Positions 22,919-34,810 of a DNA stretch of 64,000 nucleotides are shown here, piece by piece (positions within the stretch are counted from its first letter, which is position 1; every line of letters begins with the position of its first letter). Made by a program: the position numbers and the translations under genes. This stretch comes from Strobilurus pachycystidiatus (lineage: Eukaryota > Basidiomycota > Agaricomycetes > Agaricales > Physalacriaceae). The stretch is taken from the NCBI GenBank assembly GCA_019915135.1, contig JAHLMK010000003.1, positions 2,542,001 to 2,606,000 on the forward strand, written 5' to 3'. Below the pieces are notes generated by a model. It ran no database searches, had not been told where the DNA came from, and was given only the letters and a program-made list of their open reading frames with translations.

Positions 22919-23708
22919 GAACTGAATGACCAGTGCGGTCAACATTTGCGTGCAGAGAAAGGTTGTATGCGCACCAAGTCTCGGCGCGCCTTTTATCGCG
23001 CTCAGAAGCCCCACTGTCGGATTTTGCTGCTCCACCCGACTGTAGGCGCGTTGACGCGACTGACATCATGTTACCGTAGCCTCATGCTCCAGGGATATGC
23101 ACAACGAGGAATCAAGGCGTGCATTGTGTACGGGAGATACCAGATGATGATGGTACGGGGGTAAGAGCGCGCCAGCGTGCAATATGATGAGAATCAAAAG
23201 CGTGCCATAACGGGGGTACCCGTCGTCAGACGGTCTTCAGATGGCATCATCGTACGATGCCTTCAGATTTGATGGGATCATCTTCAGACCGTCTTATCGG
23301 TCCGACGTCGTGGTCTTGCCGCAACACTACATGATTGACTCGTTGTGATCTTGTTGGCGGGGTTGAAAGTTTGATCGAGCCGTCATGCCGGATGACGCGG
23401 AATGGTGGGCAATACACAGAGCGTTTGTTGAATTATCCTCGCTGATGTCGGTGCAAGCCATGGTATGATATCTGAGACAGTAGAGGGTACAGGTGGACGT
23501 TGGGACGAGGTGGTTTATGAACTATTTTTAAGCAAGCCGCACGGCTCGATCAGAATTTTCGACCCCGCTCACAGCATCACGACGAGCCCATGTAGTTTCT
23601 TAATCGGCTGTGAGCTGGGTCCGGGAGAGTGATCGTCATCAATCCTGGGTAAAACTAATTAGGTCCTATCTGGTCTCAGATCAATCAACCATTACGGACC
23701 CAGTACTA
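22919..23708. other. No supported gene; upstream flank of the hAT transposase
   Basis: The minus-strand frame of exon 1 stays open up to 23035, so translation might start there instead. Beyond that nothing coding is evident. Around 23222-23300 the word CAGACGGTCTTCAGA recurs in changed order and orientation (CAGACGGTC, CAGACCGTC), giving a loose inverted structure. Confidence 0.35.
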
Positions 23709-24290
23709 ATGATGTCGTCTCAGAATAGTCCCAGCTCAAACCGCCCCAATATCGTCCGAGGTCCTCTTGGTCACCCCCCCCGGGGTTCGCTGCCTTCCCT
23801 CTCATCAGCCCGAAGAAATAGCAGAGTCAGGCGAATCAGATACCACTGGTGATTCCTCCGACGAAGACTCGTACATCAGTTCGGACGACGACAGCGATCA
23901 TCCGTCGTATCCCTATGTCTTGGGTACGCCAGAACCGAACAGCGTAAAGACTGTCTTGTGGTTTGAGGTACGTGTTGTCGAGCTCTTCATTTCAATGACG
24001 TGACATTCTCCCAACAGACTGGCCGATGTCCCGCAGAGCTCTGGCTTAGAACCCACAACGGCCATATCATTTTACGCTCAAATAGCGATGTTCTGAGCCA
24101 AATCCCTTTGTATGCCGGATCAACTCTACTTCGTTTTGTGCCTGGCCCTCCTCATGGACATTGGGAGCGAGTACAGTACAACGAACCATTTGAGGTGGAT
24201 GTAGAGCGCATGCTGGGACTCCGGCAAGAGGATGTTTGGTCTTTGAGACACACGTACATGTATTATGAGGACGTGTTTAAAGCCTACTAG
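23709..24290 (+). CDS. Small two-exon hypothetical protein
   Basis: ATG 23709 (MMSSQNSPSSNRPN) opens the frame. An acidic serine stretch follows (GDSSDEDSYISSDDDSDHPS, about 23848-23907). The intron is near 23969-24018 (gtacgt..caacag), and exon 2 reads GRCPAELWLRTHNGHIILRS, then PPHGHWERVQYNEPFEVDVE, with a stop at 24290. The junction keeps frame (LWFE|TGRCP). A run of eight C near 23776 separates the start from the acidic stretch. The two parts are in different frames, so a length change in this run may inactivate the gene or be an assembly error. Family not recognised. Confidence 0.5.
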
Positions 24291-24423
24291 TTGTAGGACA
24301 CTCAGAATATGCGTACAAATTTCCGAATGACATCCGCACTACTCTCGCCTCTCTCTGTTCATGGTGGCAGGCCCTTTATTCAATTTTTTTGTCTCGAACT
24401 TTTGATAACAATAAAGACTATTG

Positions 24424-24976
24424 ACTTTGGAGGGCATTTCAAAAGGAGGCATTCAGAGCCCAATATAGACGACTCGCCCTCACTTTCACACGGTTTCCCC
24501 TTTCGCTTTATACCACAAAGTCAGATAGAGCACCCTCATTTTTAGCACCTCTCGTCCCTCGGGGAACGTTTTGTCTAGAATGGCATGCGTCGAGACTTCC
24601 GTATTTCCGTCCCTTCTTCTTTTGTTCGTCTGGATTCAGTCGCCAGGTTCGTGTTGACCCTGCCCTCGTAAATCTCTTATCTTTCACAACTCGCCGTCTT
24701 ACAGTCGTCTTTGCCCGGTGTTGGATCGAACACAACCCTGTAAACAACACACTTCAGGTGGACTTTGACACTTACTCCAACTTCAACTTTCAAGACTGTT
24801 TCAACCGAGGACAGAAAGTTTCTGTTCTTGTTCCGAGTCGTTACATCGAAAGCTGGTGCTTACTTGACTATCAGAACGCTGTTGACTGCAAAGAATGCTG
24901 TCCGCTACTTCCCCTTTTCTTCGCGCTAGACTTGGACAGCCGGCGCTATGTCCATGACTATCATCATTGCCCGTGA
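24424..24976 (+). CDS. Open frame, unknown protein
   Basis: About 184 codons are open on the plus strand, beginning just after a TGA near 24424 and ending at 24976. The content looks protein-like: RAFQKEAFRAQYRRLALTF, LVPRGTFCLEWHASRLPYF, RCWIEHNPVNNTLQVDFDTY and VLVPSRYIESWCLLDYQNAV. There is no ATG near the 5' end (the first is 24758), so it is either an exon of a larger gene or a relic. A W..F......YRRL pattern slightly recalls fungal F-box-family helices, but I cannot assign it. Confidence 0.35.
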
Positions 24977-24983
24977 ATGAACG

Positions 24984-25594
24984 ATGGGCGCTGCCTACAA
25001 CGGCTCAGTGGAGACAGGATCGCCCTCAAACAGCTCTGCGCGGACGCCGAGGACGACGCGCGTGAGGCTACATGACAACCAACGCGTCAAACGCGAAAAC
25101 CTGGATACTAGGTGCGTGATATCCTGCTCTAGTGTCTATGTACACAGACCCACTTTTACCTGCAGGCCTCCTTCCACGTCGGCTCCCGCGGACTTTTGGC
25201 TCGGTGCGTACACCTGTCCGTTTCGGACCCTTTGACTGACGCCGTGTTCCCTACTACTGTAGCCGTTGTTGCACTGTATCCGGATCTCATTCGCTTCACC
25301 CCCTGCCATCATCTGTACGTGTCCTTTTCTCTCGTTTCCATCCGTACATGCTCTCATTTGTCGACAGAACCCTTTGAATCATCCACAGCAAACGACACGA
25401 CGTTTTATTCTCCGGTACGCAAGCTCACGCTGATCCGGACATGTCAACCAATTAGTCTTATTCAGATGTCTTCCACTTTCATCCGACATCGGGACCACCG
25501 ACTTGGTTTCTCCTCGCTGGACCACGACAGAATGGAGTCATCGTTTGGTACCAGTACAGGTAGCTACGATGTCACTAGACACCAATCACATTGA
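24984..25594 (+). CDS. Possible multi-exon gene of unknown function
   Basis: ATG 24984 opens MGAAYNGSVETGSPSNSS. Several convincing intron-like intervals follow: gtgcgt..ctgcag (25111-25164), gtgcgt..ctgtag (25203-25261), gtacgt..gacag (25317-25369) and gtacgc..attcag (25417-25465). The series of good donors and acceptors suggests a real gene, but I could not find a phase solution that avoids stops in the short exons between them. Confidence 0.25.
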
Positions 25595-25866
25595 CTCTCA
25601 TTGATCTGTATAGCCCTGCATGGACCAAATGAACCGAGTCGATACATGTCGACCGATGTCCACGAGGGTCTACTGAAGTGAATGTGAGGTGCAAGACCCG
25701 CCTACCGATATGTAATCAGCTGTCATACGAAATGCAATGCGTGAGTACGATATATATCCTGTTTCAGAGACGCGCAGTGCATGTAACGCGGCAGCCTACA
25801 TAACTAACGGTAATGACGACCGGAACGTTCTGCGTCGCACCTTGAACCTACTTGTGTGTTTTCAGA

Positions 25867-26864
25867 TCAATTATCAACTAAGGGCAAATACGAAGCAGGA
25901 AGCCGTACCTTGAGAGCCGCACCATCTTCGCTCTCGAGGGCAGGCGGCGGATCAACTTCAGTGAACAGCCCATTGCAAACGACCCCCCCCGTCTGGATTG
26001 ACAAAAGCAAAGGGGATACCAGTGGACCAAAGGCTATGATCGACCTCGTGCGTATATCCATGAATGATGAGATCACGTCACACCCACTTCAACAACGCAA
26101 GCACGAGGCGACAGACTGCAGAGTTGCGATTGAGCGTGGTGGAAGCAATTATAAGGGTCAAAAACTCACCAGGGATGGACGATGGCGGTGCTGCTGCTCG
26201 TATCATAGCTAGTGACGATTCGATGGAACTCGGGCTTCCCATCGAAGATAGGGAGAGACTGCGACAGAATTGCGTCTGAGTTCGTGGCGCGCTCGCCCCG
26301 TATAATATCCTTCTCCATGACTGTGTCCTATCTCGCTAGGACTGTGAGACTGGGCAAAGAAACTCCCGTAGGACTCTTATCAGTGTCGTCTTCCCTGAGA
26401 CTGCGAGGTGGGTACCATTCGGTAATCTGTGTTTCAATCTTGACGAGGGCTTGTGCTGCCTTAGAAGAGCGCTTGAGGCTCGCAGTCGCGACGTTTGATC
26501 CTGCTACCAGCCACACAGGCACAATCACAATAGGGAAAACATGAAGAGATTATACACACCTTTGCAGTTGGAGGCCGGGCTGCTACTCGGAGTGTCATAC
26601 CATGCTTCTCAATGTCATCGTCATCACTGGTGAGTGTGAGCATGCCACAATTAATCTGGAAGATGGTGTTTAGGGTCAACTAACAAGACTCTTGCACTTT
26701 AGTATCGCTGGGAATAGAGACCGGTTGCTTTCCTTCTGTGGTGTTCCCGATGCTCGTGAGACTTCGTTATCACTACGGGGATAGTAAGGAGGTACTCGCG
26801 TAGATGACAAGATAGATATACGGCATAACAATGATTCCGGAATCCGGTACCGTTGAGGTGCCAT
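25867..26864 (-). CDS. Possible multi-exon gene of unknown function
   Basis: Minus-strand pieces at 26680-26864 (MAPQRYRIPESLLCRISIL), 26570-26660 (GMLTLTSDDDDIEKHG), 26330-26525 (TASLKRSSKAAQALVKIETQ) and 25867-26076 have coding-like composition. Intervals such as gtgtgt..tggtag (about 26505-26562) could be introns. The frame used after that intron is ambiguous. The whole may be a decayed gene. Confidence 0.25.
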
Positions 26865-27051
26865 CCAAAGATTCGGGTGTATCTTGCAGTGAGTTACTGT
26901 CTAAGGTCATTGGAGCGTCTGAAGATTCGGCCTGTGTCGCATGGGAAGATTCAAACGATTCCGGAAGAGTGAAAGGTCTTGCTTCGTTGAGACGCGTATC
27001 TGTCTAGAGTCGTTTGGCCTCAGGGATAGCGGAAGGTGAGCAAGATTGCTT

Positions 27052-27745
27052 TCAAATGGATTTTGGTTTAGACGCAGGCTTGCGGCTATCCCAGGTAGAG
27101 TAAACCTTGGTCGTAAAGGTCGTAAAGGCATGAAGCTTCCAGCCGCCTGCGCATAGCTGGAATGGTAGAAACTTGCCAAGCATCTTTGCGTTATACCACA
27201 CCAACGCATCCTTGTCCCAATGCATCCTCGTCCAATGCATCCTCATCCACGTGTTTCCAGGAGTCTGGGGCAAGTTCTGCCTTTTTGAGCGAACGCCAGC
27301 ATCGACGAGCCTGTTCTCGCATTTCATGTAGAGCGGCGTTGGAAATGAGGGCACCAATATCATTCTCGAGGTACATAAAGCTTGCCACAGTGATTTCATT
27401 GGTCGGAACAACTGTGTCAGTGCGCTTTCGTCCAAGCCGGGTAACGGTAGCATTGTAGGGGGTGTCGCTGCGCGTTTTGCTAGATGATCGTTGTAACTTT
27501 GCTGGGTCCAGAAGCGAACATGCGGGTGATTGTCATGAGTCAAATGTTCGAGTGTAGCAGGCGCAGAGGGAAGCGAGCAGGAAGATGAAGACACACTATT
27601 GGAGGTGGCTTTAGAGACCTCATCAAGTCGAGTGGTGATGGTACTGAATGCAGGTTGTGTGGTATCTCGAGAAGCGAGTATGGAGACTGTCTCAATCAAA
27701 TGTTTGGAGAACCACTTGTACTCGGAGGAGCCTATAAATCGAGAT
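27052..27745 (-). pseudogene. Decayed member of a basidiomycete-type dispersed gene family
   Basis: The minus strand encodes, in two alternating frames, a plausible protein. The first part reads SEYKWFSKHLIETVSILASR, then VRFWTQQSYNDHLAKRA. The second, in another frame from about 27455, reads FMYLENDIGALISNAALHEM, then RRCWRSLKKAELAPDSWKHV. The third, back in the first frame, reads KDALVWYNAKMLGKFLPFQL, then KVYSTWDSRKP. The order (W..Y.D.., an acidic-rich LED segment, A..W..L....APDSW, then F...F.LC...WK.......Y..W) matches a family that I recall being repeated in Agaricomycete genomes with unknown function. The second frame change falls in a slipped GAGGATGCATTGG tandem repeat near 27196-27250. 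Confidence 0.5.
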
Positions 27746-28019
27746 TGGATAACTGAGTTGCCACCTGAGTTTGCTGAGTCCGGATTGACAGCTTCAGGGA
27801 GAGAAATCGAAGAGCGAGCAGTCCAGAGGACAGAGAAAAGTGACAGAGTAGCGTATTGAGAAAGATTGTAATGGGTTTATGCGGCAAAAGGGGACGGGAG
27901 AAAGCATCAGGAGTCAGGACAATGGTCCAAGAACGAAAATGATACGTCATTTGTCACGAGTTCGTGACCCTGCGATAGTCCTGCGATGGTGCTGCAGCTG
28001 CGACATGAGAGTCTCAATG

Positions 28020-28124
28020 AGAGGCCTCAGGTGTAAGGTGTCAGGTGTCAAGATCAAGAGACAGTTATACAGGAAACCTTCAACTATGCTACGCGTCTCA
28101 CTGCTCAAACTCAAAATCCACAAC
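28020..28124 (+). repeat. Inverted repeat, left copy
   Basis: AGAGGCCTCAGGTGTAAGGT, then two GTGTCA units, AGATCAAGAGACAGTTATAC, AGGAAACCTTCAACTATGC, TACGCGTCTCACTGCTCAAA and CTCAAAATCCACAAC. This matches the reverse complement of 34784-34910 with few changes. It has fewer GGTGTCA units and lacks the duplicated AGGAAACCTGC of the right copy. Confidence 0.9.
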
Positions 28125-28527
28125 TGCTGCAACGTGACTGTCTCAGTGTCTGCCACTGTCTCAGTGTCTGGTCCTCCCAGGGACCCAGCCCTTCTCGAAT
28201 CTCAGCCTCTCGCGCCGGGGCCCGGCAGTGGGCACCGAGTGAACATCACATGGAAGAAGAATTTCGCAGGACGCAGTATGATCAGTCACGCGTCACGGCT
28301 CGGTCATCTTTGTGACTTGACGCGCTGTGTACCGCGCGTCGTTGATGTTTGGCTCTGAGATATAAGGTTGGTTTACAATGTTTTGCCCTCTTCTTTGCTC
28401 ACCACCACCTGCAGTCACCCCTATGTTGGGGCTGAGTGGCGTTCAGTCCTATACTGAGCCTCCACTGCTGGTCGGTCCTCTCCTCTTCTCGATCTGGTTG
28501 AGCCCATCGCACTCCTAATACCACGCA

Positions 28528-29836
28528 GTGGCGCACATTGCGCCCATCATTCGGTTAATTGTGCCTTGTTGGATGTGTCAGTCTCCGGTGTCAATCTCGC
28601 CGCCCGACTTGGTTTCCAACGACCGCGTCTTGACCTCCGAACCTCCGAGCGTCATTGCTTTCTCTTTGACGCTACCCGAACACATCAGGAGGAACGGCAT
28701 TGGTATCGCTCACGAATTCTACCCCACCCCACCCGACCAGCTCTCTCGCGCCACGTCCTCCTCCCATGTATCCCAAGAAAGCCAGATTGCTCAGCCTCTC
28801 CAGAAACCCCAAAGCGGTATCGCGTCCCTCATGATATTCGGGAACGGTCCCGATGCGGCGCGGCTAGTCTGAACGGACTTGTAAGCTACGGTTTCGTCAG
28901 ATCGAGGATTTCAAACTTACCAAGTCCCTTTGCAGATACCGCTCGGAGCCAACTACCGCTACTGCCCAAATCATCTGAACTCGACACCTTCTTTCTGCAA
29001 GTCTGGTGAGTTCACGCCCGGTTCACATCCGAGTCGAATGCTCACCTCTACGTGCCTCAGCGCACCGAACGAACTTAGGTCAGAATGACGAACAGGATAA
29101 TCCAGCACCTGGCCCATTGTCACGGCGGCCTGCATCAACCGTGCCTTTCTCTCGTCGAGCGTCTTTGGTGACGAGAAAGACGTGGACCTCATTCCTCCAG
29201 ACCCAACTCTTTGACCCATCCCGGTCAGAGATTGGCTGTCAGTCGCAGACTTGGTCATCTGGCTTGAATACGCCTATACACTCACATCACGTCTGAACGA
29301 TTTCACCAATGTCCTCGACCAACACGTCGATTCCATGATGACTTCGTCTTATTCGCAGAACGCAGGCGTCATTGACGGTATGGGAATGATTGGGACAGTG
29401 CTTGGTTTACATGGACTGGTTCTCGGCCCATCCTCGGCTCGACTCGAGTGCATCGTCCTCCTACCTCGACAACTCCTTTCCTGCCTCGCCGTTCTCATCG
29501 ACCAGCTCACACCATGGCGTCGTCGACCGCTACGATCTGGTCAACATAATAAGAACATTCCCGCGGGATTTTCACATTGAAGTGGGCTCGTCAGGTCTGA
29601 GCGTTGAGATCTACCCACCACGTCGCGAGTATCATTGCGACTATGCAGGGAAGGCTCCTTTGGCGGCGAAGGCCTCGACTATCTCGAATAGGTGCTCTCC
29701 TCCTCGACAACTTTGTTTCCTTCAGCTCTGCCCGCAACCATGCTTCGCCCGCCTACAGACAATCTTTGATCGAGATGCGGGTCGACAGCCAGACAACTTG
29801 AAAGACACACCTCGGCGAGGCGAATCGGGCCAATGA
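28528..29836 (+). other. Weak overlapping frames inside the KDZ unit
   Basis: Plus-strand frames at 28528-28872 (IAFSLTLPEHIRRNGIGIAH), 28566-29009, 29251-29580 (VIWLEYAYTLTSRLNDFTNV) and 29390-29836 could be exons. A minus-strand frame at 28971-29258 also looks acceptable. I could not join them into one model or recognise a domain. If the KDZ unit is real, this 1.3 kb is either cargo or a relic. Confidence 0.2.
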
Positions 29837-30108
29837 GTGCAAATTGGCGGAGATTATGATGTTCAAGTTGAGCTTGAGATCCGCATCGAGGGTCCTCGTC
29901 AGTGCCATCCTATGCAACCTGGTGAAGACTTTGGGCATCATGGTCGACTATCGAGTATTCATCACAAATCTACTCCATTTCCAATACAGTGTGCGAGAAA
30001 GTCAGTAGAAACCTTTTGGGTCACGTTAGACATGCTCTATAATCAAACAGACAATCAAGTACACAGTATTGAAAATACTACTGCTACATTGATCCTCATG
30101 CCCGGGCC

Positions 30109-33100
30109 TCACCCTCCTATCAGAGTTTCATCCTCCCCGTCGCTATCACCCCCTTCTTCAATCTCCAAGAGTTCCACCTCTTCTGCTGAAGGAGCCGCCG
30201 ATGGTGATGGTGATGCCCACTGCGCGCCAAATGCCGCCAATAGATTTTCATGGACCGCGACCTGATGCTCCGCATATGCCCCAATCCCCTCTTTGATCTC
30301 TTCAGATAGGGTTGGGTCGGGATTTGACTTTCGTCCTTTCCAAGCTTCTGCCCGCGTCTTCATAGTCACCGTCACCCGTCGCATTTCTTCCTTCAACAAT
30401 TTTACTTCCTCAGACCATCTAAGGGCACGCGCCCTACTCTTGAGCCATTCGACTCGAAGTCCTGTTCGTATTTCAATGGAAACTCATCCAGGCAGCAAGC
30501 AACACGTACCTTCCAATACTCTACGATCCGGTGTGCCATCCTTGCCCGGCATTGTTTCAGTTGTCCAGACCCATGATGGCTGCACGCGACCTTGACCCAA
30601 CGGCATCAACACGTCGACATCGAGATTCGCCCCCGCCATGTTCTGAACATCCCCATCGCGAAGAGGGCGAAGCTCCACGCTCCAAGGACCATCGGGATGC
30701 AGGGCGTTTAGTGCATGGCGACATCTCCGGTACTTATCGACAGCAAACCTCGATCTCTCTTTCAATGTGTTGATCGTACTGCGCGCACGCGTCACTGCGC
30801 CTTGGCCTTCCGTCTGGAAATCACGAAAGACGAAAAGTGCGCGCAGGCACCGCTCTGTTGTCCGGATGACATGGAGAGCGTCGTGGCATTGAGCCATTCG
30901 CAGTTCTTCTTCTTTGGCAGCAACACCATCCAAACATGCCGTGGTACGGGCCTCTGCCTCGAAATCGGAGGCCAACCACAGCTTTTGATCCTCGACCTCC
31001 ACGGCTGCGGATCTGGCTACCGAAGCAGCGGAAACCTTGGTAGGTGCACCTGGAATATACACCGCCTGAACTTGACGGAACAGCCTGATTCGCCTAGCAA
31101 TATTTGAGCGTTTCTTCTGGATGTCGCTTGCTTGTGCCGTTGTCAAAACACCCTCGCCGTCGGTCTGCAGACGTAACTTCTGCCTAACATCGATCATGAA
31201 AAGTCTGTGCAAAAGCAATTGCAAGGGCGCACTTACTGAGACTCTTCAATTCCTAGAGCCATCGCCAAGCAACCGGTGACCGAGGTGTCATTGAGGCAGA
31301 GGGCCCCTGCTACCAGAGCCTGCCGCTCCTCCTCGCGCAGGCGATAACGCACTTGAGCTTCCGTCTCGTCTGCGCTGCAAGTCAACCAAAGCCCCCAAGC
31401 AAAGGCAATGCCAATGAAGACATACGGTTGATGTCGGGAACGTAAGGATTGGGCTGGGACCTATCCGCTTCCCAAGTCTCAACCTTGTCCATCCATTCTT
31501 GTGTCACAGTTGCTTCTAGATGCTCCGTAAATTCCTTGTGAAGGTCTCCTTGCTTCGTCATCTGAGTCAGTGCCGTCTCCAAACGACGATGTAGTGTATC
31601 GCCTAGACATGATGACCGATACAGTTGAGCCGCGAGAGTTCTGCACACGAACGAAGAAGGATCTCCTACCCAAAGTCACCAGTTTTGTCCAATTGAGAAA
31701 TCCAAAGTGGTCGTCCAAGGTATCCGCCCTTGAGCCCGGTCCCATTTCCTTTACGCTCGCGGCGCATCCCCTGATGAATGCCCAGAGCCGCTCGATTGTC
31801 TCACCATCCGTTCTCCCCACACCAGGCTGGATCCCCATGGCATACTGGCATTGGCAACTCATGACATGGCCAGGGCAGTGGCCTTTCGGTATCGCACTGA
31901 AGATAGCTATGTCCTCAGGGAGCTGAAGGTCTTCGGGGAGATGCTCCATGCGAACGAGTAGAGAACGGATCCACTGACAGACAATGTCGTAAGTAAAACA
32001 AACCTCTTTCAGATCGTGGCGCTTCCGCAGGCTGGACAGGGAAATGTAGTCAGAATTACAGTAGCTGGCATCATAGAATCAGTCGAGTCGGCACGCGATC
32101 ATTCAGGTATGCCAACCGTTCTCCTTTCTGGAGGTCGCCTACCCCCTCGGGCGCCACCATCTCATGACGAGCGCAAACTGACGCTAAAATACCTGTTGCG
32201 CGCATTCCAGAATGACTTTTGCTATCTGCATGAGCCAAGGCCTTGAAACCCGAACAGGTGCTAATCTAGACAAATTTCTCGTCAGCACCGTCGTTAGCAC
32301 CATGGCCCAGACTTACATCTGCTTGAGAGGCATTTTTCAAGATATGCTCTCGATATCCATCATCTTCGTTGATCATGTAACCGCCGCCGGGATGAAGGGA
32401 TGGATCCACGGATTGATTTGAGCGTATAAGACTCGTTATCCGGAAGCAAGCATCCAGGCTTTGAAACTGTCGATAGAGGAATCTGGTTTTATACGTCAGC
32501 GTGTTACGCCTCGACAATAAGCAAAAAGACAAACTGATCTGGTTGACTCTGCCAATTGTCTGGTAAATTCACAGCAGGCATAGGGCACGCAGGACAAACA
32601 ATCGCCAGCTCCCCACGCTCTACTTTTGACGCCCCATCTACCTGACAGCCCTTACCAGCACGTAAGAGCATCATGAGGTGCCTGTATTGTCGCACCACGC
32701 GCAGGAACGGCTGATACCGTCTCTGTTGTAGTGTGGTGAGGAAACTTCATTGATTGGCTACTGGTTGAGAGATCACACACCTTTGGGACATCCAAGCCCA
32801 ATGCGTCTGTTAGATACACAAGTGATTTGTAGAAGTTATAAGCCGAGACCTTTCCAGTTAATGTCGCGGAGTGGAAGAGTTCTAGCGCATCTAAGGATAC
32901 ACATGTAGCGGGGCGATGGACTGTCGCAGGGTACCAGCGAAACCGTAAGAGCTGCTTCCATTTAGCAACGTTGGAATCCTCGTCTAGGCAGTTGCAGTAG
33001 CTGACTGCAACTTCGTGAATTCCGTTCGTGTGAATGATCACCAGGCTGCAACTAGCCTTCTCCCGCAAGAGACATTTTGTTCCGTCTTCGTGACCCAGTT

Positions 33101-33873
33101 TAACACAAAGACCCATCCTGATGAGCGGCGTCTTGACAAAACGTTTCCCGTTCCAATACTGTTACCCTCATGATTCAGTTACTAGGTCGTTGAACACTGT
33201 AAGGCTGGGTACTCACTTGGATGAAGTGCAGTGGCATAGTGCGATGACGGTTTACACAACACCTTTTACACTCCAGACGCCAAGGATTACACAGAGCGCA
33301 GCGATAGGATGGCTTTTGAATGGTTTGACAGCTAGGACAAAGCCGCTTATTTGCACGGCCGCGGCTTTTTGACCTGATCAGTTCGTACAAAAATTCTTGA
33401 ATGTAACTCGGCTGCCTGTCCACTCCACGCCACACATCCATGGCACGTCGCTGCAAATAAGGAAGACGGGGGAACATCAGGTCCCCGTTCTCTACAGTCT
33501 AGAAGCCGCCACCCACCGTCTCCGTTTTAGCCGACGCCGCGAACGGCATGACTTTCTTGTCGCTGTCATGCGTGTGAGTTGCTGCGGACGTCGTCGCCAA
33601 AGGAACCTCCTCGTAATGCATTTCGAAGTCGCCATCTACGCCGTTGTCCCCTACATCAACATTGGTGTCCTCTGCGTCGTCAATTTCCATTGGCATTGGA
33701 GAACTCGCCTTCGGCGCCTGAGAAAGGGGAAGCAATGGTCCATGGAGAGCTCCTAGTACTCCGTTGCGACCACGTCGAAAGATTTGCGTTGGAATGCTCT
33801 CGGGGTGTAAAGGCCGAAGAAATTTTCCTGTCCGACCGCGTGCCAGTCTCTTCTTTAGTGAGCGAGTGTTCAT
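30109..33873 (-). CDS. KDZ-family transposase with CxC2-type cysteine cluster
   Basis: Transposase of the Kyakuja-Dileera-Zisupton superfamily, nuclear. ATG 33873 starts exon 1 (MNTRSLKKRLARGRTGKF). The first intron (about 33443-33511) leads to DVWRGVDRQPSYIQEFLYEL and the CxC2 cluster CPSCQ..YRCALC..LECKRC..HR..PLH. Next come LVIIHTNGIHEVAVSYCNC, LLRFRWYPATVHRPATC, HSATLTGKVSAYNFYKSLVY and VCPACPMP. The core follows: CSGFKALAHADSKSHSGMRA (32.2 kb), TGILASVCARHE, LQKGER, YDIVCQWIRSLLVRMEHLP, then PGVGRTDGETIERLWAFI and KEMGPGSRADTLDDHFGFLN (31.7 kb). The C-terminus holds VRYRLREEERQALVAG, a helical part and REEMRR-type repeats. Junction phases checked agree and no stop or shift was found, so it looks intact. 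It is divergent from the 34115 gene. Confidence 0.93.
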
Positions 33874-34114
33874 GGCGTGGTGGGTGGTGGATGGGGGGTG
33901 TAAGAGTGGCACTGAAGAGAACGCCAGACGGAGAATGACTGACAAATAAGGCTTAGACCTGATTTACGTTCTTTGGCTGCCTTCGTATCCGCCACCTGTC
34001 CGCCACGCATCCTGGGGATATCCGAGAACCTTGATTGAGACACAAGCATAAAAGTGCAACACTTCCCCATACATACATACCCTTATACCATCTACCTTAG
34101 TACCTACACCATCA
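33874..34114. promoter_or_regulatory. Shared spacer between two divergent genes
   Basis: The 241 bp lie between the KDZ start codon and the start of the small plus-strand gene. The right half is pyrimidine/adenine-rich with a CATACATACATA run (34068-34080) and no coding potential. By position it should hold both promoters; no specific factor site is claimed. Confidence 0.45.
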
Positions 34115-34810
34115 ATGTCTCAATCTCGATCAAGTCGTCAGCTGAATTGCCTAGACTCCCCCGAGATAAAGCTCGCACCCAACGAATGCCTTGTAGACTG
34201 GATTCTTCCCGACGGGTCCAAACGGACGGTCATCATGTACAAGGCGTCGATGCAGGTGGAGGCCGAGCGGCGGCAGGCGATCCTAGACGTGCCGTGAGTA
34301 CACTCCTGTCTTCCGTGGCTCTTTGTGATAGCCGCTCACTTTATTCCATGAAAAACAGGGAGGATAGCCCACCCACCGACGATCAGAAGTTCTTGTCGTT
34401 TTTCACCACTCGTACATATTTTATCTGGGAACGCTTTACCCCGGAACAGGGCCAATTCATCACTTCTCGCTTCGAGTCCTTTGAAGAGGCGGTGCGCCAC
34501 AACAACGCAAAGGGGTGGTTAGGAGCATTTTACCAAGAGTGGTTTGCGAGATTCACCAAGTACGTGGAAGACGACTGGGGCTTTGCAGAGCAGCAGAGGC
34601 ACTGTAAAGTGGTAAGCAGGTGCCACTTTCTAAATGATTCTTCCGGTTTAAGTAGCTCTCTAGCGACTCCTAAAATTTCTCATCAATACATTGGTCAATC
34701 ATTGGAACACGACGGGTCGCCCGAAGGGGAAGAACGGGCGAATGGACGTTATGATGGTTCGGGTGGACATGCTACACGAATTGGTTGTGGATTTCGAGTT
34801 TGAGCAGTGA
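34115..34810 (+). CDS. Intact three-exon 192-aa protein, divergent partner of the KDZ transposase
   Basis: Exons are 34115-34293, 34359-34611 and 34664-34810. Their lengths add to a multiple of three, both introns are GT..AG (gtgagt..aacag, gtaagc..tctag), and no stop intervenes. Exon 1 reads NECLVDWILPDGSKRTVIMY. Exon 2 is rich in aromatic residues (SFFTTRTYFIWERFTPEQGQ, then WLGAFYQEWFARFTKYVEDD). Exon 3 is basic and then ends in DMLHELVVDFEFEQ. I do not recognise the family. The last nine codons and the stop lie inside the right inverted repeat, and the left repeat contains the same terminal reading (VVDFEFEQ, stop) on its minus strand. A role in transposition or its regulation is inference from position only. 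Confidence 0.7.

Noticed and set aside
26330..26525. A P-loop-like GKTTL reading in one frame near 26.4 kb
   Set aside because: It appears only in one possible frame after an uncertain intron, lacks the upstream glycines and any ATPase context, and meets a stop shortly after.
28106..28160. A second gene ending in VVDFEFEQ at the left inverted repeat
   Set aside because: A TGA lies a few codons upstream in that frame; only the repeat itself is shared.
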